Shown here piece after piece: positions 34,952-43,395 of a DNA stretch of 64,000 bases (position 1 is the stretch's first letter; each line of letters starts with the position of its first letter). The stretch is taken from assembly GCA_963850415.1 (NCBI GenBank), contig CAWKLE010000002.1:620001-684000 (forward strand), given 5' to 3'. The notes under the pieces were generated by a model. The model worked only from the letters and a program-made list of their open reading frames with translations. It did no database searches and had not been told where the DNA came from. The position numbers and the translations under genes were made by a program. Source of the DNA: VAXT01 sp963850415. GTDB lineage: Bacteria > Actinomycetota > Thermoleophilia > Gaiellales > Gaiellaceae.

Positions 34952-36255
34952 CGGTGCGCCTCCTGCGACGCGTCGTCCTCGAGCACGAGGAACGGCGCGA
35001 ACCGGCGTATGTCTGGATGGCTGAGCCGTGCGCGCACGAAGACGCCCTCCTCCCGATCGATCCGCTCGTCGACGGGAGCGCCCAGCTCGTACAGCTCGGC
35101 GAGCTTGTCGCCGGCGTCGTAGGGGATGAGCAGCCGGACGGCTTCGAACCGCTCGGCGAAGCGACCGGCCACGGCGGCCCGCAGCTCGTCGAGCCCCTCA
35201 CCTGCCGCCGCCGACACCTGGGGCGCGCCGGGGAATCTGCTCGCCAGCCGCCGGCGCTTCAGCGGATCGACGAGATCGATCTTGTTGAGCACGATCTCAG
35301 CCGGGAGCTCATCGGCTCCGACCTCGGCCAGCACTGCATCCACCGCCGCGACCATCTCGTCCATGCGTTCGTCGTCGGCCGAAGCATCCACCACGTGCAG
35401 CACGAGATCGGCCGCGAGCGTCTCCTCGAGCGTCGCCGCGAAGCCCTCGACGAGCTGGTGCGGCAACCGGCGGATGAACCCGACCGTGTCCGTCACGAGG
35501 TAGCGCCTGCCGTCGTAGTCGAAGCTGCGCGTCGTCGGATCGAGCGTCTCGAACAGCCGGTCGTCCACCGAGGCGCCCGCCCCGGTCAGCGCGTTCAGCA
35601 GCGTCGACTTGCCGACGTTCGTGTACCCGGCGAGGGCGACCGTCGGCGTCTGCGAGCGCGTCCGCGACTTCCGCCGCGTCGCGCGCTGCTTGCTCAGGTC
35701 GCGAAGCCGGCGGCGCAGCAGGCTGACCCGCCTTCGAGCCAGCCGCCGGTCGGTCTCGAGCTGGCTCTCCCCCGGTCCGCGCGTGCCCACGCCGCCGCCG
35801 AGCCGCTCGAGGTGCTGCCACATGCCCCGCATGCGCGGGAGGTTGTACTCGAGCTGTGCGAGCTCGACCTGGAGCTTGCCCTCGGCGCTGATCGCGTGCT
35901 GGGCGAAGATGTCGAGGATCAGCTGCGTCCGGTCGATGACTCGCGTGGAGAGCGCGTCCTCGAGCCGCCGCTGCTGGGCTGGGCTCAGCTCGTCGTCGAC
36001 GAGCAGCGACTCGGCCTGCGAGTCACCGAACGCGCGCTGCAACTCGACGAGCTTGCCCTTGCCGACATAGGTGCGCTCGTCGGGCCGCGGGCGCCGCTGG
36101 ACGATCTCCGCCACCGGGTCGACGCCTGCCGTCCGGGAAAGCTCGCGGAACTCGCCCAGCTCCTCGTCGGGATCGACGTCCGAGCCCAGCACGGCGACGA
36201 TGAATCCCCGCTCCGGATCCGCACCGGGAGCCGGGTCCGGCTGGTGCTGTCTCAC
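34948..36255 (-). CDS. hflX: GTPase HflX
   Basis: Ribosome-associated GTPase of 435 aa that splits stalled or stressed ribosomes. The N-terminal HflX domain (DERTYVGKGKL, VDDELSPAQQRRLE, and a GPGESQLETDRR linker) is followed by the G domain (GYTNVGKSTLLNAL, DTVGFI, NKIDLVD). The GTG at 36255 overlaps the dapL stop (GTGA), and the gene is continuous with miaB-miaA-dapF, its usual neighbourhood. The much longer open frame reaching 37077 is a dapL shadow. Confidence 0.96.
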   Translation of the reverse strand: MRQHQPDPAPGADPERGFIVAVLGSDVDPDEELGEFRELSRTAGVDPVAEIVQRRPRPDERTYVGKGKLVELQRAFGDSQAESLLVDDELSPAQQRRLEDALSTRVIDRTQLILDIFAQHAISAEGKLQVELAQLEYNLPRMRGMWQHLERLGGGVGTRGPGESQLETDRRLARRRVSLLRRRLRDLSKQRATRRKSRTRSQTPTVALAGYTNVGKSTLLNALTGAGASVDDRLFETLDPTTRSFDYDGRRYLVTDTVGFIRRLPHQLVEGFAATLEETLAADLVLHVVDASADDERMDEMVAAVDAVLAEVGADELPAEIVLNKIDLVDPLKRRRLASRFPGAPQVSAAAGEGLDELRAAVAGRFAERFEAVRLLIPYDAGDKLAELYELGAPVDERIDREEGVFVRARLSHPDIRRFAPFLVLEDDASQEAHR

Positions 36256-37409
36256 GATCGAATTATGACCAGCGCCCTCGTGATCCGGTCGACGGCCTCC
36301 TCGAGGCGCGAATCCGGAACCGTCAGCGAGAGCCTGACGTAGCCCGCTCCGCTCGGGCCGTACGAATCCCCGGGCGAGACGAGGACCGAGGCCTGGTCGA
36401 GCATCAGCTCGGTGAACGACGTCGACGTGTGGCCTTCCGGCACCGCGACCCAGAAGTACGGCGTCGCGCGCGGGGTGGTCACCTCGAGCCCGATCTCGCG
36501 GAGCCCCTTCGCGAGGAGGTCGCGCCGCCGCGCGTAGACCTCCGAGATCTCCCGCGGAAACTCGCGCTCGTCGGTCAGTGCGATCGCGGCGGCGTGCTGG
36601 ACGGCTTCGGACATGCCCGAATCGAGGTTCGTCTTCAGCTGCCGGTAGCGCTCGACGATCTCCGCGTTGCCGGCGATGAGGCCCGCGCGCCAGCCGGTCA
36701 TGTTCCAGCCCTTGGAGAGCGAGAAGATCTCGACGCCGACCTCCTTCGCGCCTTCGGCCTCGAGGAAGCTCGGCGGCCGGTAGCCGTCGAAGGCGACCTC
36801 GGAGTAGGCGTTGTCGTGCACGACGATCAGGTCGCGCTCGCGTGCGACCTCGATCGCGTACTCGAAGAAGTCGAGCTCGGCGGTCGCGCCCGTGGGGTTG
36901 TTCGGGTAGTTGAGGTAGAGGAGCTTCGCGTCCGGGGCGCCGTCGAGGTCGGGCAGGAAGCCGTTCTCCTCGCGCAGGGGCAGGTAGTGGACGGTCGCTC
37001 CCGCGAAGACCGGGCCCGACGTGTACGGCGGGTACCCCGGGTCGGGTGACAGGCAGACGTCGCCCGGGTCGAGGCATGCGAGCGCGATGTGGCCGACGCC
37101 CTCCTTGCCGCCGAGCACGGGGATGACCTCGCCGTCGGTGTCGAGGTCGACGCCGAAGCGGTCGCGGTAGAAGCTCGCCGCAGCGGCCCGGAGCTCCTCG
37201 GTGCCGTGGTTCGTCGGGTACTGGTGCGTCCGCGGGTCGCGCGCCGCTTCGGCAAGGGCGTCGATGACCGCGGGCGGTGTCGGGAGATCGGGGTCGCCGA
37301 TACCCAGGCTGATGACGTCGACACCGGCCTTCTCGGCCTCCGAGACCTTGCGCTCGAGCTCGGCGAAGAGGTACGGCGGGACGGCGTCGAGGCGCTTCGC
37401 GAACTTCAC
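36252..37409 (-). CDS. dapL: LL-diaminopimelate aminotransferase
   Basis: PLP-dependent class I/II aminotransferase of 385 aa, probably DapL, which converts tetrahydrodipicolinate directly to LL-diaminopimelate in one step. Visible features: the opening RLDAVPPYLFAELE, GIGDPDLPTPP, NYPNNPTG, HDNAYSEVAFDGY and the PLP-lysine motif SLSKGWNMTGWRAG. Context (dapF directly upstream, dapA and dapB elsewhere in the window, no dapD/dapE) supports DapL over other aminotransferases. The GTG at 37409 overlaps the dapF stop; the upstream extension is a dapF shadow. Confidence 0.9.
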   Translation of the reverse strand: MKFAKRLDAVPPYLFAELERKVSEAEKAGVDVISLGIGDPDLPTPPAVIDALAEAARDPRTHQYPTNHGTEELRAAAASFYRDRFGVDLDTDGEVIPVLGGKEGVGHIALACLDPGDVCLSPDPGYPPYTSGPVFAGATVHYLPLREENGFLPDLDGAPDAKLLYLNYPNNPTGATAELDFFEYAIEVARERDLIVVHDNAYSEVAFDGYRPPSFLEAEGAKEVGVEIFSLSKGWNMTGWRAGLIAGNAEIVERYRQLKTNLDSGMSEAVQHAAAIALTDEREFPREISEVYARRRDLLAKGLREIGLEVTTPRATPYFWVAVPEGHTSTSFTELMLDQASVLVSPGDSYGPSGAGYVRLSLTVPDSRLEEAVDRITRALVIIRS

Positions 37410-38188
37410 AGCTCGAACTCCCGCGACAGCTCGACCGTGCAGATCTCCTCGGCCGGCCCGGTCAGCCGTGCATGGAAGGCCTCGTCGACCTCGACGAGCA
37501 GGTCGCCGCCCTGGAGATGCACCGTCACCGGGCTCTCGCACCAGCCGTGGTGCACGGCCGCGCTCGCAACCGCGACGGCGCTCGTTCCGGAGGAGAGCGT
37601 CTCCCCCGCGCCGCGTTCCCAGACGGCGACCGTCATGTCGTGCGGGCCGTCGACGCGCGCGAACTGGACGTTCGTCCGCTCGGGGAACCGCTCGTGGTTC
37701 TCGACCACCGGCCCGAGCCTGAGGAACTCCTCGTGGTCGGGCGCGTGCCGGATGACCGCGTGCGGATTGCCGACCGCGACTGGCACCATCTCGTACTGCT
37801 CGCCGTCGACGTCCAGCGGCTCCTTCTCCCCCACATCGACCTTGCCCATCTCGGTCTCGACCTGCTTCCCGTCGCGCATCGTGGCCACGACCTCGCGCGG
37901 CCCGACGCTGATCCGGACACGGTCGAGATCGTTCCGGCGCGCTAGCCAGCGCGCGGCGATCCGCGTTCCGTTCCCGGACAGCTCCGCGGTCGAGCCGTCG
38001 GGGTTCCAGATCACGACCTCGGCCGACTCGCCGTTCGTCGACAGCACCTCGACGATCCCGTCCGAGCCGACGCCGAAGTGGTAGTCGCAGATCTTCTGCA
38101 CGCGCTCGGGCGTCAGCGGCAGGGCAAGCTCAGCCCGCTCGACCAGCAGGTAATCGTTGCCGAGCCCGTGCCACTTCGAGAACTGCAT
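37406..38188 (-). CDS. dapF: Diaminopimelate epimerase homologue with both catalytic Cys replaced by Ser
   Basis: 260-aa DapF-fold protein expected to interconvert LL- and meso-diaminopimelate. The fold motifs are intact: FSKWHGLGNDYL at the N-terminus, NPDGSTAELSGNGTR, and ERGAGETLSSGTSA. In known DapF each of the last two motifs holds a catalytic cysteine; here codons TCC at 37976-37978 (residue 71) and 37589-37591 (residue 200) encode Ser. Proton exchange by serines would be unusual, so activity may be altered or lost, or a second epimerase may exist. It overlaps dapL by 4 nt and the miaA tail by 59 nt. Confidence 0.88.
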   Translation of the reverse strand: MQFSKWHGLGNDYLLVERAELALPLTPERVQKICDYHFGVGSDGIVEVLSTNGESAEVVIWNPDGSTAELSGNGTRIAARWLARRNDLDRVRISVGPREVVATMRDGKQVETEMGKVDVGEKEPLDVDGEQYEMVPVAVGNPHAVIRHAPDHEEFLRLGPVVENHERFPERTNVQFARVDGPHDMTVAVWERGAGETLSSGTSAVAVASAAVHHGWCESPVTVHLQGGDLLVEVDEAFHARLTGPAEEICTVELSREFEL

Positions 38189-39025
38189 CCGCGACCTCGC
38201 CCGGAGGGCGATCGGCAGTCAGGCTAACAAGGCCGGGTATGCGTCGCATCCATTTGCGCTGGTACGCCGCATAGCGTCTCGTGCGGGCTGTCAGCGCCTC
38301 GATCGCGTCCTCGTCGTCGGGGTGCTCCGCGAGGTCCGAGAGCCCGTGCGCGTAGGCGGCCGTCGAGGAGACGGGGCCCGCGAGGGCGCGCTCCGCCTCG
38401 GCGCGCACGCCTGCCTCGAACATGGCTCGCGTCCGTTCGGCGATCCGGCGGTCGAGCTCCTCCTTCGGGACGTCGAGCCCGAAGACGAGCGTCGGGTGGC
38501 GCGTGTCGTCTGTCCAGAGCCGATTGCGCTCGCGGGTCTGTCCCGCGAGCTCGAGGCTGCGGACGACGCGGCGGCGGTCGTTCGGGTGGACGGCTGCGGC
38601 CGCCTCGGGATCGAGCTCGGCGAGGCGTGCGTGTGCGCGCTCTCGGCGCCTTCTTCGTCGTAGAGCCGTTCCCAGCGGTCGCGCTCGCCCGGCTCCGGTG
38701 CGGGTGGCAGCGAGAGGTCCGACAGGGCCGCGCGCAGGTAGAGGCCCGTCCCGCCGACCACGATCGGCGTGCGCCCCGACTCGAGGATCCCGTCGATCGC
38801 GGTGTGCGCCAGCCGCTGATATTCGGCCACGGACGCCTCGTGGTCGAGAGGCCAGATGCCCACGAGGCGGGCCGGCGCCTGGTTCGTGAGGATCGGCAGG
38901 CCGCGGTAGACCTGCATCGAGTCCGCGGAGACCAGCTCGGCGGGGATCCGGTCCGCGAGCGCCTGGGCGACGGCTGTCTTGCCCGACGCGGTCGGACCGA
39001 AGATTGCGAGAACGGTCTCAGTCAC
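38130..39025 (-). pseudogene. miaA: tRNA dimethylallyltransferase with a frameshift
   Basis: MiaA prenylates A37 of UNN-decoding tRNAs; MiaB downstream in the pathway is encoded next door. The N-terminal part (residues 1-130: FGPTASGKT P-loop, SADSMQVYRGL, VVGGTGLYLRA) reads in one frame, and the C-terminal part (LDPEAAAAVHPNDRRRVVRSLE onward, to the end at 38130) in another. The break is at about 38622-38640, in a GTGTGCGCGC tract, equivalent to 2 extra bases. Removing 2 nt restores 297 codons, a normal MiaA length. A sequencing or assembly error is as likely as a real mutation. Confidence 0.85.
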
Positions 39026-39776
39026 GCAGCCGCGCCCGGGCGCGGTCGAGCTCGTCCTCGGTCAGGCCGGCCTGGCGCAGGTAGCTCTCGACGCTGCCGT
39101 AGCGGCGCTCGAGCTCCTCGAACACCCCTTCGATCGACTCGGCGGGAGTCTGCGACATCCGCTTCAGGCGCTCGAGCTCCTCCTCGCTCTCCGCTTCCGC
39201 GAACCACTGCTCGTGCCGTGGGCGCAGTCGCTCCTCGCTGAGGGCGTAGTCCGCGGCGATCTCGTCGATGCCCACGCCGGCGACGTGCAGGAGGAGGGCC
39301 GTCAGCAGTCCAGTGCGGTCCTTGCCGCCGGCGCAATGGATGACGACTCCGCCTTCGGGCGCGTTCGCGATCGCTCGGATCGCCGCCGCCACGTTCCGCC
39401 CGAAGTGCTCGAGGAAGATCATGTAGACCTCGCGCGTCGCCGACTGCACATCCGGGGCAGAACGGGTGATCGCCTGGAGCCGGGCCTCGATGTCTTTCCA
39501 GTCGGCCGTGTCGGTCTCGAAGAACGGAATGTGCAGGACCTCGACCGGCAGCTCGGCGGGCGGGTCGGCTGCGAGCTCGTCGTTCGTCCGCAGGTCGACG
39601 ATCGTCTGGACGCCGTAGTCGACGAGCGCGGCCCAGCCCTGGTCGCTCAGCTGTCGGACGCTGTCGGCTCGGATGATCGAGTCGTATCGCGTCTCGCCCC
39701 CGTCCTCGGTCGGGTGGCCGCCGAGGTCGCGGACGTTGAGCAGTCCGTCCCACAGGAGTTCGCGGCTACGCTGCAA
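39018..39776 (-). CDS. Tyrosine-type protein phosphatase (PtpB/DSP-like)
   Basis: 252-aa phosphatase of the PtpB/SIW14-like tyrosine phosphatase family. The opening NVRDLGGHPTEDG and the P-loop HCAGGKDRTG (near residue 147, CX5R with Cys and Arg) are characteristic; triple-specificity or inositol-phosphate activity is also possible. It lies between miaB and miaA, overlapping both by about 10 nt, so it is translated as part of that run. A role in cell signalling is not shown by context. Confidence 0.88.
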   Translation of the reverse strand: MQRSRELLWDGLLNVRDLGGHPTEDGGETRYDSIIRADSVRQLSDQGWAALVDYGVQTIVDLRTNDELAADPPAELPVEVLHIPFFETDTADWKDIEARLQAITRSAPDVQSATREVYMIFLEHFGRNVAAAIRAIANAPEGGVVIHCAGGKDRTGLLTALLLHVAGVGIDEIAADYALSEERLRPRHEQWFAEAESEEELERLKRMSQTPAESIEGVFEELERRYGSVESYLRQAGLTEDELDRARARLRD

Positions 39777-41079
39777 CGGCTGCGCGCTCCTCGCCCTTGA
39801 GCGTGGTCGAGGTGGCGTCGTCGATGCGGACGTCAGCGAGAGTGCCAGGCGTGCTCGTCCCGGCGAAGTTCACGGTCGTGTTACGTCGCGTACGTCCGCG
39901 CAGCAGCGCGGGGTCGGTCCGGCTTGGTCCCTCGACGAGCACCTCTTCGACGCGGCCGATGCGCTCTCGGTTCCGAACGAGCGCCAGGTCCTGGACGACC
40001 TCGACGAGCCGTTCGATGCGTCCCTGCTTGACATGTCCCGGGACCTGGTCCGGGGACATGGCTGCTTCCGTCCCCTGTCTCGGCGAGTAGACGAACGTGA
40101 AGGCGCCGTCGTAGCCGACCTCCTCGACGACCTCGAGCGTCTCCTCGAAGTCGCGCTCGGTCTCGCCGGGGAAGCCGACGATGATGTCGGTCGTCAGCGC
40201 GAGGTCGGGGATTCCGGCGCGCAGGTTGTCTACGAGCCGCAGGTAGCGCTCGCGGCTGTAGGTACGCCGCATCGCCTTGAGCACGCGCGTCGAGCCGGAT
40301 TGGAGCGGCAGGTGCGCGTGCTCGCAGACAGCGTCGCAGTCCGCCATCGCGGCGATCACGTCGCGGCGGAAGTCCTTGGGGTGCGGGCTCGTGAACCGGA
40401 TGCGCTCGATGTCCTGGACCGCGTCCACCGCGCGCAGAAGCTCGGCGAAGCTGCTGCCGAGGTCCCGTCCGTATGAGTTGACGTTCTGGCCGAGCAGCGT
40501 GACCTCTCGGACCCCCTCGTTGGCGAGGCGCGTCACTTCGGCCAGGATCTCGCCGGGCCGCCGGCTGACCTCACGGCCCCGCACCGAAGGCACGATGCAG
40601 TAGGAGCAGACCGAGTTGCAGCCCATCGAGACCTGCACCCAGGCCTGGAAGCGGCGCTCGCGGTGCATGGGCAGCGTGCCTGCAAACGCGCGCTCCTCAC
40701 CGATCCCGAAGTTCCCGCGCGCGGCCTCGCCCCCGGCGCCGAGCCACTCCGCGAGATGCGGGATCGTGCCCGGCCCGAAGGCGACGTCGACGAACGGGTA
40801 GAGGTCGAAGAGCCGCTCACGCTGGGCCTCCGCGTAACAGCCGCCGACAGCGATCACCTTCTCCGGGTCGGCGAGCTTGAGCATCTTCGCGTTGCCGAGG
40901 TGCGCGGCGAACCGCTGGTCCGGCTTCTCCCGGATCGTGCACGTGTTGAAGACGATGACGTCCGCGTCCCCCTGGGAGACGGCCTCCCCCAGTCCCAGCT
41001 CCTCGAGCATGCCCTTGATCCGCTCCGAGTCGTGGGCGTTCATCTGGCACCCGAACGTCGTGACGTGGTAGCGCTTCAC
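39766..41079 (-). CDS. miaB: tRNA-2-methylthio-N6-dimethylallyladenosine synthase
   Basis: 437-aa radical-SAM methylthiotransferase that adds a methylthio group to i6A37 made by MiaA. The N-terminal UPF0004 domain holds cluster cysteines in TTFGCQMN, FNTCTIRE and GGCYAE. The radical-SAM motif CNSVCSYC is near residues 154-161 and a TRAM domain ends the protein. The GTG start has a TAGGCT 7 nt upstream and no Shine-Dalgarno. A copy of a 22-nt palindromic repeat (40030-40051) is embedded in frame at the SPDQVPGHV segment without disturbing the reading frame. Confidence 0.96.
   Translation of the reverse strand: MKRYHVTTFGCQMNAHDSERIKGMLEELGLGEAVSQGDADVIVFNTCTIREKPDQRFAAHLGNAKMLKLADPEKVIAVGGCYAEAQRERLFDLYPFVDVAFGPGTIPHLAEWLGAGGEAARGNFGIGEERAFAGTLPMHRERRFQAWVQVSMGCNSVCSYCIVPSVRGREVSRRPGEILAEVTRLANEGVREVTLLGQNVNSYGRDLGSSFAELLRAVDAVQDIERIRFTSPHPKDFRRDVIAAMADCDAVCEHAHLPLQSGSTRVLKAMRRTYSRERYLRLVDNLRAGIPDLALTTDIIVGFPGETERDFEETLEVVEEVGYDGAFTFVYSPRQGTEAAMSPDQVPGHVKQGRIERLVEVVQDLALVRNRERIGRVEEVLVEGPSRTDPALLRGRTRRNTTVNFAGTSTPGTLADVRIDDATSTTLKGEERAAVAA
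40030..40051. repeat. 22-nt nested-palindrome repeat, copy in miaB
   Basis: Contains ACATGT, GTCCCGGGAC and GGACC-T-GGTCC palindromes. Identical over 22 nt to 54937-54958. Here it codes part of MiaB. Confidence 0.7.
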
Positions 41080-41086
41080 GCCGGAC

Positions 41087-41092
41087 AGCCTA
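41087..41092 (-). promoter_or_regulatory. Putative leaderless -10 (TAGGCT) for miaB
   Basis: Minus-strand TAGGCT, 7-nt spacer, GTG at 41079. Confidence 0.45.
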
Positions 41093-41097
41093 GCGAG

Positions 41098-42597
41098 CTA
41101 TTTTGCGAATTCGGTGGCCCGCGACTCGCGAATCACCGTGACCTTGATCTGTCCCGGGTACTCGAGCTCGTGCTCGATTTCGCGGGCGATCTCGTGTGAC
41201 AGCAGCGCGGCCTGGTCGTCGTCGATTTCGCCCGGCTTGACGATGACGCGGATCTCGCGCCCGGCCTGGAGCGCGTACACCTTCTCGACGCCGTTTCGCT
41301 TCATGGCCAGGCCCTCGAGCGCCTCCAGGCGCTTGATGTAGTTCTCGAGGCTGTCTCCGCGCGCTCCGGGGCGAGCGCCGGAGATCGCGTCCGCCGCGAT
41401 CAGGAGCACCGCCTCGACCGTCTGCGGCTGCACCTCGTAGTGGTGAGCCTCGACGGCGTGGATGACTCCGGGCGACTCTCCGTAGCGCCTCGCGTACTGC
41501 GTCGAGATCTGCGCGTGCGACCCCTCGACCTCGTGGGTGACCGCTTTGCCGACATCGTGCAGGATCGCGGCGCGCTTCGTCGTCTTGACGTTCGCGTCGA
41601 GCTCGGTCGCCATCAGGCCGGCCAGGTGCACGACCTCGAGCGTGTGCTTGAGGACGTTCTGGCCGTAGCTCGTCCGGTAGTTGAGGCGGCCGAGCAGCTT
41701 GACGATCTCCTCGTGGAACTCGCCGCAGTTGGCCTCGAAGACAGCCTGCTCGCCCGCCTGGACGATGTGCTCCTCGATCTCGGCCTTCGACTGGTAGTAC
41801 ATCTCCTCGATGCGGGCTGGCTGGATCCGGCCGTCCTCGACGAGCTTGAGCAGCGTGATCTTCGCGATCTCGCGCCGGATCGGGTCGAACGAGGAGAGCA
41901 CGACCGCCTGCGGCGTGTCGTCGACGATCACGTCCACCCCGGTCAGGTGCTCGAGGGTACGGATGTTCCGGCCTTCGCGGCCGATGATCCGCCCTTTCAT
42001 GTCGTCGGACGGGAGCTCGATCAGGGAGGACGTCGTCTCAGCGGCATGGCTGGCGGCCACGCGCTGCAGCGCATCGGCGACGAGGTTTCGGGCACGACGC
42101 TTCGCCTCGCTCTGGGCCTCCTCGTCGAGCTGGCGGACCCGGCGCGCGAGGTCGTGGCGCACCAGCTCCTCGGATTGCTCGAGGAGGCGCGCCTTCGCCT
42201 CGCTCACGGTCATGCCGGCGACGCGCTCGAGCTCCTCGAGCTCACGCTGCTTCGCCTGCTTGAGGTCGTCCTGAAGCTCCTTCGCGTGCACCTCGCGGTC
42301 GGCGATGCCCTGCTCGCGGCGTGAGAGCTCCTTCTGGCGAAGCTCCACTTCGTCCTCGCGCGCCAGGACGCGTTCCTCGATCTTCGTGACGCGCGCGCGC
42401 TGTTCCGCGACTTCGCGCTCGACCTCGGCCCGGACGCGAACGGCGTCCTCGCGGGCCTCGATTCCCGCCTCCCGCTTGATCGTCTCGGCCTCCTTGCGGG
42501 CCTCCGAGACGCTGGTGCCGCCGAACAGCTGCAGCCCGAACACGACGACGACGCCTGTGATCAGGACGCTGATCAGAACTGCCGCAAGAACGAGCAT
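41098..42597 (-). CDS. rny: Ribonuclease Y
   Basis: 499-aa membrane-anchored endoribonuclease that initiates mRNA decay. An N-terminal transmembrane helix (residues 1-24) is followed by a long charged coiled coil (about 25-190), a KH domain with GRIIGREGRNIRTLE, and the HD hydrolase domain (AILHDVGKAVTHE). The ATG at 42597 has a GAGGAG Shine-Dalgarno about 7 nt upstream. RNase J and PNPase in the same window would act with it. The 209 nt between it and recX hold its upstream region; no RNA gene is seen there. Confidence 0.96.
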   Translation of the reverse strand: MLVLAAVLISVLITGVVVVFGLQLFGGTSVSEARKEAETIKREAGIEAREDAVRVRAEVEREVAEQRARVTKIEERVLAREDEVELRQKELSRREQGIADREVHAKELQDDLKQAKQRELEELERVAGMTVSEAKARLLEQSEELVRHDLARRVRQLDEEAQSEAKRRARNLVADALQRVAASHAAETTSSLIELPSDDMKGRIIGREGRNIRTLEHLTGVDVIVDDTPQAVVLSSFDPIRREIAKITLLKLVEDGRIQPARIEEMYYQSKAEIEEHIVQAGEQAVFEANCGEFHEEIVKLLGRLNYRTSYGQNVLKHTLEVVHLAGLMATELDANVKTTKRAAILHDVGKAVTHEVEGSHAQISTQYARRYGESPGVIHAVEAHHYEVQPQTVEAVLLIAADAISGARPGARGDSLENYIKRLEALEGLAMKRNGVEKVYALQAGREIRVIVKPGEIDDDQAALLSHEIAREIEHELEYPGQIKVTVIRESRATEFAK

Positions 42598-42806
42598 GAG
42601 GTGCTCCTCGGGTCGGAGCCCGCGCGGCTCAATCTCCGAATCGGTGCGGCCCGAGCGGACCGCGGCGAACTAGGCTCAGCCGGTCCCGGCGGAGCCCCTT
42701 TCAGCAGCGTCTCTTGGCGGAATCAAGGTGCTTTGCTCGTGGTCTTGCTAGGTCGAACTATTCGGAAACTGCGCGTGTGCAGGCAAAACGTCGTGTTGTT
42801 GTCCTC

Positions 42807-43391
42807 TCATCGTACAACCGGAGGGTCGTGCTCTGCAATGCCTTCCGCGCACGCGCTCTCGATCGCGTCGTCGGAGAAGCCCTTCCGCGCCAGATAGTGG
42901 GCAGTCTTCGGCCCCGCTCCCCGCCTGGAGCAGATCCCGGCGGCGCGGACAACCTCCGGCTCGAGCGACGCGATCGCCGCTTCGACCGCCTCCGCGGAGA
43001 GGCCGCGCGACTCGAGGTCGTGCCGGACGAGGAAGTCGCCCGCACCGCGGCCGGCGAGGGCCTGCGCGCGGGACCGCGCGAAGCGGTCGTCGTCGACGGC
43101 GCCCGCTTCGCTCAGGCGCGCGATCGTCTCCGCCCGGGCCGCGGGCGCGACCTTCGCACGATCCAGACGTGCGTCCAGTTCTGCGGCCGAGAGGTCACGG
43201 CTCCGCAGCGCGCGGGCGGCTCGCTCCATCGCCTCGTGTCGCTTCAACTCGGCGCGCACCCGGCGGGCGCGCTCCCGGTCGAGCTCAACTCCGACGTCGA
43301 GCCCGGCCCGGAGGACGACTTCAGCGGGCAGCGTCCGCCACGGCTCACCGTCGAGCGCGACCTCGACGCGCCCTCGTGAGGCAGCGGCCAG
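42807..43391 (-). CDS. recX: Regulatory protein RecX, unusual start
   Basis: RecA modulator of about 194 aa. The alpha-helical RecX repeats are clear: AARALRSRDLSAAELDARLD, GAVDDDRFARSRAQALAGRG and FLVRHDLESRGLSAEAVEAA. An N-terminal segment (GRVEVALDGEPW, then LRAGLDVGVELD) precedes the repeats and reads into the recA stop region without any ATG, GTG or TTG. The first possible initiator after recA is CTG at 43391, 4 nt past the recA stop; the next standard codon (GTG within RRVRAEL) would delete the N-terminal strand. The product is sure, the start is not. Confidence 0.82.
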   Translation of the reverse strand: MAAASRGRVEVALDGEPWRTLPAEVVLRAGLDVGVELDRERARRVRAELKRHEAMERAARALRSRDLSAAELDARLDRAKVAPAARAETIARLSEAGAVDDDRFARSRAQALAGRGAGDFLVRHDLESRGLSAEAVEAAIASLEPEVVRAAGICSRRGAGPKTAHYLARKGFSDDAIESACAEGIAEHDPPVVR

Positions 43392-43395
43392 CGAG

